Shown here in pieces: positions 21,200-32,865 of a stretch of DNA of 48,428 bases. The translations under genes and the position numbers were made by a program. The DNA lies in assembly GCA_950295325.1 (NCBI GenBank), contig OX485804.1, forward strand, positions 36,024,001 to 36,072,428, read 5' to 3'. The stretch's first letter is position 1; the number at the start of each line of letters is the position of its first letter. A model generated the notes under the pieces. That model was not told where the DNA came from, searched no databases, and was given only the letters and a program-made list of their open reading frames with translations. Origin of the DNA: Polytrichum commune (lineage: Eukaryota > Streptophyta > Polytrichopsida > Polytrichales > Polytrichaceae).

Positions 21200-23990
21200 A
21201 CTTAAATGGTAACGTGACTATGGGGGTATTGCCACGCAACCCAATTCCAAACGTGAGAATGACTTGGGATATTGAACACATGTTGGACATTGAAATTTTA
21301 AATGCCGATGCAAATAGGCAAACAAATGTCACCCAAGAGGTGTCATTTAACGACAAAGATAATCATCTTAGGTTGAACAAGTGGAAATGCGTCATCGGCC
21401 TTATGGAAGTTCAAGATGGAGCCAACAGCCTTGGCATGCATGATGTGCTCCATCATTCCCAACTGCTGGGGTTGGCCATTGGGAACCACACTTGCGTTTG
21501 TTCCCAAGAGGCTAGGGAGGCAGAAGCAGTAGAGTTGTGGGCCCTCAATGAAAATAGGCATGAGGTGAGTCGTCAATCCCTTTGAGTTCAAAATCCAAAT
21601 GGTGCAAGCTCGAGTTGCGGCCTCCCCCATACCCTTGCATACAAACTCTAAATTTGATTAGTTTTTTGGGCACATAGTACCCAAATAGGCCAACGACTAT
21701 GATGCACTATCTTTGATTCAATTGTACATAATGTGTAAATAGCACTTGTGCATAATTTATAAGCAAATTTGTGCTCACTATCACTTTTGGGATTAAAGTT
21801 ACTTTGTTGTTGCTCATTGTGATTTGCTCTAAAGTTAGGTCCCGCAAACATGTAATGAATTCATGGACTTCAACTTCAAGTACATGGTAGCATGGGAGTC
21901 CGCGCTTGAATCAAATTGGTATTAGAATGAGATGGATGTTACAAGTTGATATGAGTAAATTTTACAACAATTGACATATTCATCCAATAAAAAATAAAAA
22001 TAAAAATATTTATTTATTTTAAAATTTTATGGAATTGTCATACATGCATTCATTGCATATTTGTAATCATATAGTGTATACTACCTACATACCAATGTAC
22101 ATAAGCATATGTCCAAGTATGATCTATATATTAAACTCCTGCCAGATTGGTAGGGCTAAGCTTGTACTCTATGTATACCTGATATTTCTTTTGGTGCGCG
22201 GTGCATTGGTTGAACCCCCAATGGATTGGAAGAGGCACGAAATATTTCTATGCTTTTGTAGAACCACCACAAGGTCACAGTAAGCCCCATGCACGTTGGG
22301 GGTTGTAATACATACTTTGGGATGAACTACATGGCCCTTGTCACTCCAATCCTCACCATAGCAACCCTACGGACTGACCAAACCGCAAATGATTTTGGGC
22401 AATATATGCGAGGCATACTAGGTTCTCAAAATCCCTAGGAGGTGGGCCAAACTCCTCATGGGCATGACACATGATTTTATATGGCGTTGCATGCATGAGC
22501 ATTGGGAGTTAGGGTTTAGCAATCGATTAAATGGTTGATTGCTAGAAGGCAGTTGACTAGACTTGCACGATTGTTAGGAGACAATTGATTGGGCTTGGAT
22601 GACTACTTTGGAGTAGTTAACAACCTTGGTCGACTACTGCCCAACAATCAAGCATAACTTGGGATCAATTGGAGCATTAGCTTAGTCACATTACACATTG
22701 ATTACCCATAATCATTACAATGGAAGCATATATCTACCAACCCCCACCTCACTTTGGACTCATTCCCAAGCTCTTCATAGGCCTAGCTTGGCTTAATAAA
22801 CTTTGCATATGGGAACAAATGGGGAAGTGAGGTTGGTGACTTTGGTTTATATTAGGCCAAGCTATTTTCAAGAAGATGGTGGAATCCATGCTAATCCATG
22901 GCCTTCTCGAGGACATAGTGGTCAAACATGTTGTGCCCAAGGTGATGGAGCCTATAATGGATATCACGCCAAATCCTTTTCCAATACATTGATTACAATG
23001 TCCCCTTGAGGGATTTTATGGTTCTCCTATGTATTTATAAATATATGGAAGTTAACAAACCTGTTCCAAGGGCATTGTACACATCGAATTTGACTATGTC
23101 TACGCCCTACATAGAAATGCAAGGCAATATTCTTCCCTATTGACATCCTATTCGAACTCATCCTCCTGTAATTCAGGTTCTCGACGGCCTCCTAACTGTA
23201 TCATGGTGGGCCCAGATCCTAACCAAGGCTATAGCTGCGGAGCAAAGACTTTTCGGAACGTGCATGCAATGTGAACAAGGGAAGCCCTGACGAAAGCCTA
23301 AAAGGCCAACATTAGCATAGACATTGTACATAAGTAAGCTAACTTTAGGTCACACCATCCAGTAATGGTTATGTGATGCTCGTTGCTACTTAACTTTGTT
23401 GACCAAATCTTGTATTTTCTATTTCCCGTAATGTGAATATCTCCTTTCTCCTCCAATTTTGTCTCTGGTTTTGGTTATCTTATCAAAATCATCTTTATTT
23501 GAGTTCTAATTTGAGTTGTGCCTTTCGTTTTTGCATGTATTGATATAATCACCACTCTTAAATGCGCATGTTTGAGTTAATATGATAATCCCCAATAGTT
23601 TTTTTCATTTTTCCTATGTTTTGATACATGTAAATGTCTCAAATTGCTCAAAAAGTCATAAATCACCAAATATAATGTTAATTGTGTTTTACTTAAGTTA
23701 TAGAAGTACCTTTGAACATATTATATAAGTAAGAACAAAAATAATCATGTTTTTACAAACCTTCTGACACAAACACTCAAACATTATAAAGTTGAGTAAG
23801 TAGAATCTAGTAGTTGTGTTTGCTACTCTACCCACCAATTTAGATGGTCTTTTTCTGCCGCTGCAATCCATGTGGCAAGTGCAACCCCCTCATGACTATA
23901 CTAGCAGAATAGTATGCAGAGTATATGTCCAAGTCCAAAGAAAAATGAAGATTACAAAACTAGAGAGAAACTGACATCAATTTCCAGCCA
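21200..23990. other. Unassigned sequence downstream of the LINE
   Basis: One plus frame of 123 codons (21214-21585) begins soon after the LINE and could be part of its decayed 3' region; I recognise no domain in it. Around 22510-22650 a patch rich in GTTGACTAG, CGATTG and GTCGACTAC words resembles a similar patch at 32870-33380. Near 21918 TTGGTATTAGAATGAG loosely resembles an initiator-Met primer binding site, but no LTRs were found. The rest shows nothing. Confidence 0.35.
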
Positions 23991-23997
23991 AGTCTAA

Positions 23998-24495
23998 GGG
24001 CCCCTTCATGCACGAGCCAAGAGCCGTGGCCATGAAATTGTGAGAGCCCAAAGAAGTGTCCAAAGGCCGTCTCAAGACACTTCCAAAATCCTGTAGTGTG
24101 GTCACGGGCCCTCAAGTGTAGTCTGAAGTCATATGTGACCGGGCCCTCAACCAAGTGCTATTTTAATGTATTCTGACCATGCGGGGTCCTCACACATGAC
24201 AAATATAATGAATCAACAGTTGTGAGCATTCGGAGTGCCTTGGTCTCCCGGTTTTGTGTTAGACCTACCTCCAAGAGGTGGTTTTTGAAAATAATCCAAG
24301 TGACCATGAAACATGATTCATTTGATGCCAAGTAAGAATTTATGTAGACTTCACATCCATCTTGCATTCACTTACTTTGTTGGTCCCTCAAGTGTAGTGC
24401 GAAGCGAACTTTGGACCGGCTCCACCTTTTCCACCAATGAGAGTGCTTGAAGTGCAATGGTCATGGGCTCTGAGTCCTTGTGTGTGAAATGGCCC
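23998..24495. mobile_element. PIF/Harbinger-like MITE, best copy
   Basis: A 498-bp element flanked by TAA on both sides (23995-23997, 24496-24498). The left terminus is GGGCCCCTTCATGCACGAG and the right terminus is GTGTGTGAAATGGCCC, which inverts to GGGCCATTTCACACAC. GGG/GGC termini with a TAA/TTA target are characteristic of PIF/Harbinger and Tourist-type MITEs (established knowledge). The interior matches 10699-11202 throughout. There is no transposase. Confidence 0.85.
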
Positions 24496-24584
24496 TAAGG
24501 CATGTCCAATGTGGCCTTGTAGTGGGCACGTCCAACTTTGTAGATGATTTTGACCGTTGGATCGGATTAAATTTTCTTTTCACC

Positions 24585-24905
24585 CCATTAGTAATTGTAA
24601 ACCACAAGTCTTATCATTTCAATTCTCGCAATCTGAGTTGAGGTGCAAAATATATAAGAGGTCAAAGTGAGGATTTTCTCTCTCTTCATGTGATCAACTA
24701 GGCACTCTCAACTATCTTCACTGTTGAATCTAGAAAGTTGTCTATGTTTTGAACACATAGTTTACGCTCATTGTAAAACATGACCTTTTGGTGTCCATTC
24801 TTGTCTACGGGTCTACAAGCCTTGCCATATGACACTCAAAATTTAAAGATGTCCAATTGAGAAGCATGACCACATAAGACCCACATACCTGAGAATTTAG
24901 CTACC
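24585..24905 (+). repeat. Dispersed repeat family C, reference copy
   Basis: The clearest copy of family C. Marks in order are TTGTAAACCAC, GAGTTGAGGTGCAAAATAT, GAGGTCAAAGTGAGGATT, CATGTGATCAACTAGG, TTGAATCTAGAAAGTTGTC, a GGTGTCCATTCTTGTCTAC block, CTACAAGCCTTGCCATATGA and GACCACATAAGACCCACAT. Other copies lie at 7915-8290 (inverted), 11990-12345, 28925-29150 and 37540-37788, with fragments at 25600-25690, 30430-30560 and 30885-31030. No termini or protein identify its class. Confidence 0.65.
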
Positions 24906-25780
24906 CCTAAGAGGGCTAATGTTGTGGACTACTCCGATTGAAAGGAATGGTTGGACATTCAACAACACCATGTTGGATGAGAACAAAGCGGCACCATGCT
25001 ATTTTGCAATGCCTTCTTGAGTGTGCTAGGATCACATGGGCCAATGCCCTTAAGATTGCAGAGGAGGCTTACATGTGCAACATAATCATTGACCACTTTG
25101 ATACCTCGGTGTGGAGTTAACAATTTTCTTTGCTTTTGCTTAATATACTACAAAGTCACCCTTTGATAGTTAATAATTTATGCTTAGGTCTAGTGTTAGC
25201 TTCCTTGGGGTTATTTGTTCCATCATGTGCACCCCAAAGAGCCGCCCCTCTCACAGTTCTGGGTACCAGCGATCTTGTATGTTTTTTTGGCAATTAAATA
25301 AAGTGTTTCGTTTGTCCATATACCAAAACACCCAGAATATAAAACTCATATACCTTACATAGACTTAGACCGGGGCACATGTTCACATCACCTACCATCA
25401 AGGAGAGTGAAAACTTTGACTATTGTATAATGACCGGTGATTAGTATTTAAGACCAATAACACATGAATTGAGGTTAGATATCCCAATGTAGTCTAATTA
25501 TATTGGGGTATCTAACTTAGGAGGTCAAATTCTTATGCTCAAGGATGGATGAGAGATACGCTCATATAAAATAATGCCCTCTCTCACCCTGTTGAGTGTG
25601 GAATAGTTAATCAAAGTTGAAGACGTAGTCTAGTCTCTTTTAAACATGTGATTTTATTGGTGTTTGTTCTTTGATCCTCACCGCACCCCCCCCCCCCCAA
25701 ATTTACAACTAAGTAAAGTAACCGAATATCACCTACATACCTTAGAACCTCTTGCCAGTCACAAATATTTTTTAGGACCT
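24906..25780. other. Unassigned sequence with a family C fragment and a C run
   Basis: A family C fragment lies at about 25600-25690 (GTTGAGTGT...TTTAAACATGTG...TTTGATCCTCAC) and a C run of about 15 at 25685-25699. No gene is evident. Confidence 0.35.
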
Positions 25781-25858
25781 CTGTGAGCATCTGCTCTCAT
25801 AAAGGTCCGTCCGGGACAGTGAACGGGGAGAACCAACTGATAGTTTCAAAAGAAGTGG

Positions 25859-26146
25859 TTGAGTTTGAGAAATAACCAGTTGAAAGTTCAAGGCTTCAGG
25901 AAAAGTAGCGATCATTTTAGAGGAATCGATGGACTGACCCTCAAACGAGTGAAGAAGAACCGAAAGATCACAAGATGTAACCGGTTGGGACTTGGAAACA
26001 CTCGGATTTTTGACCGATTATGCCCAAAAATCTCCCCCAAGACACTCATGATCCGGGATGCACACGTCACGAGGTTGCTTTTGGATTCGAAGCCAATTGC
26101 CATCCTCTTTTTCCCTCTCGCGCAAAGCCCATACCAACCACAGTAA
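25859..26146 (+). CDS. Weak open frame in a gene-like patch
   Basis: The plus frame has 95 codons in a stretch (about 25780-26520) that is richer in GC than its surroundings. It is followed closely by CACA|GTAAGT (near 26140), a good donor. No domain is recognisable and a 63-codon frame runs antisense. It may be a leader, an exon or a captured gene fragment. It is kept only because the donor and the next entry lie on the same strand. Confidence 0.15.
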   Translation: MSLRNNQLKVQGFRKSSDHFRGIDGLTLKRVKKNRKITRCNRLGLGNTRIFDRLCPKISPKTLMIRDAHVTRLLLDSKPIAILFFPLAQSPYQPQ

Positions 26147-26329
26147 GTTTGCGTACTTGTTATGAGTGAGGTGCGGTGGTGGAGAAGACACAGTCTTTCA
26201 AATCAAGTCTCAGTTTGATACATCTTGGAGGCCCATTGGGCTGTCACGTTGCAGCCCCACGAGCTACTGTGTTTAGGTAGAGCTAGGTCACTTGGACAGA
26301 AGCAGCAGCAGAAGGAGGAGAAGAAGAAG

Positions 26330-26474
26330 ATGGAGTTTGGCACTGGGCTTCTTTCAGCCTCACTTGCTGCCACACTGCCGAATGAATTCCTGGCCCAATA
26401 CTGTGGTAGCCGTATTCCACAAGATTCCCACATCAACACAAAAGTGGAGTGGAGCACACGGAACTCGAAAGCAA
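26330..26474 (+). CDS. Possible first exon or captured gene fragment
   Basis: The ATG at 26330 follows a purine run (GAAGGAGGAGAAGAAGAAG). The frame gives 48 codons starting MEFGTGLLSASLAATLPNEF and stops at a donor-like GCAA|GTAAGC, exon end 26474, phase 1. The peptide is rich in Ser, Ala, Leu and Thr with few acidic residues, so a transit peptide is imaginable but not shown. The sequence runs straight into the 201-bp tandem array at 26498, where no continuing exon is visible. This suggests a truncated or captured fragment. No protein family was recognised. Confidence 0.3.
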
Positions 26475-26497
26475 GTAAGCCGGCGATGGCGACCTCC

Positions 26498-27506
26498 CAT
26501 CCACCCTCTTTCGTCAATGCAAGCTAACCTGTGACGTCATTCTTCGTGTTTCCTTCCACTCACTCTTACTCACATGGTTATACACTCCAAACTCCGTAGT
26601 GTCACACCTGTGGCAATCAAAGTGCGTGCACGTGATATTACGGAGTTTTGTAGTGTGAACACAGGTGCGTGATACTCTAGAACTAGTGTAGCATGTGACA
26701 TCCACCCTCTTTTGTCAATGCAAGCTAACTTGTGACGTCATTCTTCATGTTTCCTTCCACTCACTCTTGCTCACATGGCTATACACTCTAAACTCCGTAG
26801 TATCACACCTGTGGCAACCAAAGTGTGTGCACGTGATATTACGGAGTTTTGTAGTGTGAACACAGGTGCATGATACTCTCGAAGTAGTGTAGCATGTGAT
26901 ATCCACCCTCTTTCGTCAATGCAAGCTAACCTGTGACGTCATTCTTCGTGCTTCCTTCCACTCACTCTTACTCACATGGCTATACACTCCAAACTCCGTA
27001 GTATCACCCCTGTGGCAACCAAAGTGCGTGCACGTGATATTACGGAGTTTTGTTGTGTGAACAAGGATGCGTGATACTCTAGAACTAGTGTAGCATGTGA
27101 CATCCACCCTCTTTCGTCAATGCAAGCTAACATGTGACGTCATTCTTCGTGCTTCCTTCCACTCACTCTTACTCACATGGCTATACACTCCAAACTCCGT
27201 AGTATCACCCCTGTGGCAACCAAAGTGCGTGCACGTGATATTACGGAGTTTTGTTGTGTGAACAAAGATGTGTGATACTCTAGAACTAGTGTAGCATGTG
27301 ACATCCCACCCTCTTTCGCCAATGCAAACTAACTTGTGACGTCATTCTTCGTGTTTCCTTCCACTCACTCTTATTCACATGGCTATACATTCTAAACTCA
27401 TTAGTATCACACCTATGGCAACCAAAGTGCGTGCACATGATATTACGGAGTTTTGTAGTATTAACATGGTTGCGTGATACTATGGAATTAGTGTAGCATG
27501 TGACAT
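26498..27506. repeat. 201-bp tandem array, five copies
   Basis: Unit starts lie near 26498, 26699, 26900, 27101 and 27303, each beginning CATCCACCCTCTTTCG or close to it. Copies 1-4 are very similar and copy 5 is more diverged. Every unit has the palindrome TGACGTCA (26532, 26733, 26934, 27135, 27337), at steps of 201, 201, 201 and 202. Four of five units have CACGTG (26629 in the first), which copy 5 changes to CACATG. Each unit also contains a nested inverted repeat: AAACTCCGTA with TACGGAGTTT, and AGTATCACACCTGTG with CACAGGTGCGTGATACT. Because 201 is divisible by 3, similar short frames recur on the minus strand; these are not genes. Confidence 0.97.
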
Positions 27507-28920
27507 TATGGAATGGCGCAAAAGGGATGTGAGGACAATTTGAGTTCGTTCTCCTGTCACCTACGTTAGTGTGGTCCACTCCACTTGGCCGTCCCGGGCG
27601 ATGCGGCGGATGCTTGCACCAACATTCAACAAGTGGCATAAGAAGAAGAAGGAGGAGGAGAAGAAGGTGGTGAGACTCCACATGTTGACACATGGCGCAG
27701 TGTGAGGATGTGGGTTGACTTCTTGGTCGGTTTGCATTAATGACAAATTTCGTGATATAAGGGAGAGAAATGTGACAATAAGGAGCGAGATTTGAACTAC
27801 GAACATTTGTTCCCTAGGGTTTCGGGATATTAGAGAGTGTGTGACATTATGGGGGTTGATGTTATGGAGTTTAGGGTGTACTTGCAAACCGATCATCATT
27901 TGGGGCCTCATATTCTATGACCCTTGTTGCATTTTGTAGTAGGAAGAGGAGGAGCGTCTTTAGGACACGGTTTCTGACATTACAAGGACATAGTAGATGG
28001 TCAAGCATGACATGTGTGGGTCGGTTTTTGAGACGACCTACGTCAAAGATCAATCATCTTGGAGTCTTCTCTCTTTGTTTGGTTCAGCCGTTGTCAAAAA
28101 CTCTGATCCACCAGGGTGTTGAGATCGAAGCCGGTGGAGACTTGGTTGATTGGGTTCAAAGCAATGTCTTGAGGGGAGATACTAGACATACCCAATCATT
28201 TGGGCATCATCTCCTCTAAACCCTCATATTATCATGAAGATCTACGACTTAGATTAAGGGTTGAGAAAGGCAAGGATATGTTTGATGGCATACATCCCCC
28301 TTGCCCAATCCTTGAATGCCACCTCATGCGTTGACAAATGGTTATGAGGACGTAAAACCTATCACAAATCCATCACCATGCATGATGGATTGTATGGGCT
28401 GCAGCATCAAAGCCTATTGAGGATATTGACTAGCATTGGAGAGTTCCTTTCGAACTTCAAGGTATCATGAAGTGTCAAGTAGCTCAGTGTTGGCTCACTA
28501 GTTGATGCCTTTGGGCTTAAGTGAAGATATTTTTCATTTTACACAACAATTTGCTTCTCGTATTGATGAATTCCTTAGGCACTTTATCCTTTATTTGGGT
28601 GGTCTTGTTCTAACTTCGACATGCCCCGAGTGTTCAAGAGAGCCGCCCTCCTTTCCTTTTTAGGAGACTTAAAGGGTGTCAAGTGTTTGTGTTGGATAGA
28701 TGAGATGTACGCTCGTATGTGATATTTCTTTCTCTCCTTTTTGAGGTCCCGGTGACTTAGTGACTTTTCTAGTACTTAAATAAGGAATATTTCTTATCTC
28801 CAAGAAGGGGAAATAAATAAATAAAAAATCCATTATCAATGTGCACTCACTAATATTAAACATCACAAAAATAAAGGGATAGATTTCTTTTAAATAGCTA
28901 GAAGTGGAATTTGTCTATGG
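27507..28920. other. Unassigned sequence downstream of the array
   Basis: Contains an AGAAGAAGAAGG-type purine run near 27640-27668 and overlapping short frames on both strands, none with a domain. A short AAATAAATAAATAA run lies at 28810-28825. Nothing supports a gene. Confidence 0.35.
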
Positions 28921-28924
28921 TATG

Positions 28925-29150
28925 TGCCCGCTTCCCACTCCACGAATTGCACAATTGGATTGGATCAAGAATTATGTGTCATGTCATCCGCTTAGCATCG
29001 CAAAGATTTCCATTTCAAGTTTCAAAATTGAATATAAGATGTAAAAGTTAGTATAGGTTAGGATGAAGACTCTCCTTCTCTTTAAGTGAGGTCCAATGGT
29101 GTCTATCTTTATAGCACATCATCGAATCTTATCGTAGCATTTCTCTTTTG
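28925..29150 (+). repeat. Dispersed repeat family C, degenerate fragment
   Basis: Shares the CCACTCCACGAATTG..GGATTGGATCAAG block with the inverse of 8160-8270, TTTCAAGTTTCAAAATTG, GAAGACTCTCCTTCTCTTTAAGTG and GGTGTC..CTTT with other family C copies. It is more diverged than 24585-24905. Confidence 0.5.
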
Positions 29151-29191
29151 TGTCCGGTGTTAACCCTTTATTGCCGAAGAGAAACCTATGG

Positions 29192-29193
<2 letters not shown>

Positions 29194-29237
<44 letters not shown>
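29194..29237. repeat. CT microsatellite
   Basis: About 22 uninterrupted CT units. It is the longest dinucleotide repeat in the window and would be expected to vary in length between individuals. Confidence 0.97.
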
Positions 29238-29239
<2 letters not shown>

Positions 29240-30115
29240 AAGCCACGGGGGAGCCACTTCATGTGTTCATCTTGGGCCCTACTTGGCATGAAGATTCTTT
29301 GTTGTTTAAATAGATAGGTGCAAGTCTTGTTTGGTTTAGTTTTGAATTGAAGGAGAATGATATTCTGAAGTTTTTTGTGAAGCTCATAGAAGGTCGCTAA
29401 GATTAGAAGAAGGGAGATGATTTTTCATGCCTAGAGTGTTGCTCATTGCAAGGATCAACCATATTTAGTACTAAGGGCAACACCCTAAACCAAACATGTT
29501 GCAAAACTTAGCATTCCAACTCAATATGAGAATGAGAGACACTAATCATCATGCCAATGAGCTATGACCACCTCCAGAAAACTTGAATTCCAACTTGGGA
29601 AATTGAATTCTTGCATACGTGTATTTTAAATGTACACAACTGTTTGTGTGATTATTGACATGTGGACAACTGAAAACGCGTGTGAACAAATCACAACCTA
29701 CCAAAGATGTCATCCGTACAGTCAAATCTACCATAAGAGATGCCGATTTTCTTCACTAAGTTGTTGAATTGGACTAAACTATTGTACACAAATTTGAGAC
29801 GATTTTGGTTTGGCCTTTAGGGGTTAAGAGCAACCACAACAACATTAGGGCCATCAAATACATCAAAGAATTTGCAACTCTTGGCGGAGGATGGATTTGG
29901 CCTTTGAAGGGGACCATCTCCCTCGGGCTCAAGTGTACCATGGTACCCAAGCCGGTACTAGCTCAAGGAAATCGGCCTGTGAGAACTTTCTTTTGGGCTC
30001 AGTCCACCCCACTTTTGTAGTGTACTCCTCTACATACTTTATGTACATGGAGAATCATTTGGTAAGGGGGGATGGAGACGAGTACCAACAAGAATCATAT
30101 TACGGTAGGACTAAC
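29240..30115. other. Unassigned sequence
   Basis: Short frames at 29805-30020 and 29891-30208 overlap in different phases, and I recognise neither. No RNA gene or element termini are visible. Confidence 0.3.
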
Positions 30116-31010
30116 TTACAACTTACAAGTCCCCAAAACTTGGTACTTAAACACTTACAACATACATATATAAGTTATGCCCACTTTGTAAGGAGTTTGA
30201 TGAAATAAGTGGCTCATACTCGTCACTTGAATTTCAAATACACATTTGATGCCGGCAGCCACGCGTGTGCTTCGTGTCAGAACGTCAAGGTATGTGGGTG
30301 TTATTTGGTTTGTTTTTCATGTTCTCCAACTTCTACCTCTTAGAGTTACACGACAAAACTTGTATTGCATTTTAGCAAATCTACAATGAAACAATGCAAC
30401 AATCAGACCTCTCCTTATTTAGTTATGATTATTGAAAGTGCATGATTGTTGATTTCTTAAGAGGATACATATGTCCTCCCAATTGTGCTCTCTGTTGAGT
30501 GTAGAGAAGTTATTGTATTTGAGAATGCAGTCCAATCCCTTTTAAACATGTCCCTTTTAATTTACAACTTACAAGTCCCCGGACTTGCTACTTAGACACT
30601 TACAACATACATATATAAGTTATGCCCACTTTGTAAGGAGTTTGATGAAATAAGTGGCTCGTACTCGTCACTTGAATTTCAAATACACATTTGATGCCGG
30701 TAGCCACTCGTGTGCTTCGTGTCAGAACGTCGAGGTATGTGGGTGTTATTTGGTTTGTTTTTCAGGTTCTCCAACTTCTACCTCTTAGACTTACACAACA
30801 AAACTCATGTTGCATTTTAGCAAATCTACAATGAAACAACACCACAATCGGATTGATAATCGGACCTCTCCTTATTTAGTTATGATTATCAGAAGTGCAT
30901 GCTTGTTGATTTCTTAAGAGGATACATAGGTCCTCCCAATTGTGTTCTTTGTTGAGTGTAGAGAAGTTATTGTATTTGAGAACGTAGTCCAATCCCTTTT
31001 GAACAAGTGT
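30116..31010. repeat. Tandem duplication, 446-bp unit
   Basis: Copy 1 is 30116-30561 and copy 2 is 30562 to about 31010. Both begin TTACAACTTACAAGTCCCC and share TAAGTTATGCCCACTTTG, GTGCTTCGTGTCAGAACGTC and a right part that is itself family C sequence (CTCCCAATTGTG..GTTGAGTGTAGAGAAG). Identity by eye exceeds 90%, so it is younger than most repeats here. Confidence 0.93.
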
Positions 31011-31199
31011 CTCTGTGATGTTTGCTCTTTGATCCTCATTGAATCACATACCAATCAAATACAAGGTCTGCTTTAGAAAATGAGCCACTTGCAACCTAGC
31101 TAACTTACAACTTTGAAGCTTGTGCAAAGAAGTGCAGTCATAAGACCCTAGACGGGTCTATAAATAATGGGTCTTCAAGGGGTCCTAAATGGTTTCTTT

Positions 31200-31880
31200 T
31201 CCCAATAAGCCCATTTCTCCTAGGACATAAAAAAAACTCAATTAGTATGAGATGCACATTTGAAACGGCTATTGAGAAATTTGAAGTAAAGATAGATGTA
31301 CAAAGGGGCCCTTAAGATTTCGAGAAAAAATTGACAATAAATGTGTTGGTTTCATCCAATTTACGTTTCCAAACACTTGTTGTCATGTGGTAATAGTCCT
31401 CAATGGCTACCTCGTTATCTTGCTAGAATTTGCATTTGGGTTTAAGCTTCTACAAATTGGAGGCTCTTGGAGCACTCACGGGCTCTCTGGAGTCTTGCTC
31501 TCCAGATAGAGGTTAAGTCATTATGCTCATGTCTTTGTTTGTTTGATGCAGCTTGCAATCATTGAGTTGCATGCTTGTTGCATGCTTTGAATGACAAAAT
31601 GTCCAATGACTTTCTCATTGGAACGTGAAAATGGATTGTATATGTAATAAAGGTCCATTTATTTCATAATTTATAAAGTTGTGTATGCATTAGAGGCATT
31701 TATCACATAAAATTGAAAAGCTTAATATGAATACATGAGTCCATTTTCTAGCATGTCATTTGTATGTATACATGTGTTTTTTGCTTTTAAACTTCTCACA
31801 TATACAAGGTTTAATTTCATAGTGATCCACACACTTCATTTAGGCTTCTAATCCAAAGTCCGCCCCCCCCAAGTGATGAA
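31200..31880 (-). repeat. Dispersed repeat family B, inverted copy
   Basis: The inverse of 9640-10360 over several blocks: AGATGTACAAAGGG, CTACAAATTGGAGGCTC..GGAGC, ACAAAATGTCCAATGACTTT, CCATTTTCTAGC and TTTAATTTCATAGTGA..CATTTAGG. The right end has CCGCCCCCCCC where copy 1 has GGGGGTGG. No coding content. Confidence 0.6.
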
Positions 31881-32865
31881 CATCATTGTAGCCAAAGAAA
31901 TTATCATTTTCAAGTCCGCCATGATGGGATTGGCTGAATGATAAGTCCACATTGAGCCACTCAACTTTTGATACTAACTAATCCTATTCCCATATTCAAA
32001 AGTCGGTTCATGAGGTCAATTGGATATCTATACTCTACCCACCCATTTGCTATCTTCTGACAAATCCTATATATCATCCCAAGACACCAAGTTTTCTTGG
32101 TAATAAATGGCTTTGATCATTTGTGATGAGGGTGGATGACTCATGAGCCATCCAAAGACTAAATGTCTTTTCAACTTTCTAATTTGGGTCATTAAACTAA
32201 GAACTTCAAGCACTTATTGTTTTCTTTTATAGTCCCAATTTACGTGAAAGTATACTTATGTTTTAAACTTAATTCTACTTGTCTTGTCAAACGTGTGTTT
32301 TTAATTTTTATTTATTTATGGCTATGTGGTTTAGTCTTGAAGAAGGTTGATTTTGAAACATGAAGAAACTGACATACATAGATACATCCATACATGCATG
32401 ATCGGAATGTCTTCATACAAAATTGCGATTGCAAGTGCATTTACAAAGCATTTTAAAGGTTTGTTGGGACACAATCCATACGTATCTTCAATTGCTACAC
32501 AATACAATCAACGTGTTACGCAAGATAATCAATGATCATTAATTGCTACATGCTTATTGATTGTCGATGCCTAGAGATTGTATCCTTCATTAATGCCATA
32601 TATCGTGTGAGTGTGCCACCTTCAAATTAATACCCTTATATACAAATTTTGGGTGGACAAAACGTACAAAGTTTTAGCTAAGTTATAGCAAGAACTTCAT
32701 ACATCATAGTCATAATCAATATCCCTATTGTGCACCCACATGCAACAAGTGCAGAAATCCAAGGTTGTCCCCGTCTAGCAACTAGACAGGGACCCTACCA
32801 TATGCTTGTATGGGAGGGGGTAGTTTTCTTTTCTAAAGGGTTAAGATGTACCAATATGAACACTC
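31881..32865. other. Unassigned sequence with a small hairpin
   Basis: A 12-bp stem with a 3-base loop, GTCCCCGTCTAG CAA CTAGACAGGGAC, lies near 32768-32794. Otherwise nothing supports a gene or element. Confidence 0.4.

Noticed and set aside
21214-21585. 123-codon plus frame after the LINE
   Set aside because: No recognisable domain; possibly LINE 3' debris, not enough to call a gene.
21910-21935. Initiator-Met primer-binding-like TTGGTATTAGAATGAG suggesting an LTR retrotransposon
   Set aside because: Several mismatches, no LTR pair with TG..CA ends, and no gag, protease, integrase or RNase H reading nearby.
10875-24367. A ~65-codon minus frame conserved between the two PIF-like copies (10875-11072 and 24158-24367)
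   Set aside because: Similarity follows from repeat identity; the differences change amino acids freely (W/R, M/K, S/N, G/E), so there is no sign of selection for protein.
26514-27107. Repeated 63-codon minus-strand frames in the 201-bp array
   Set aside because: They recur because the unit length is a multiple of three; each is short, crosses unit borders and shows no domain.
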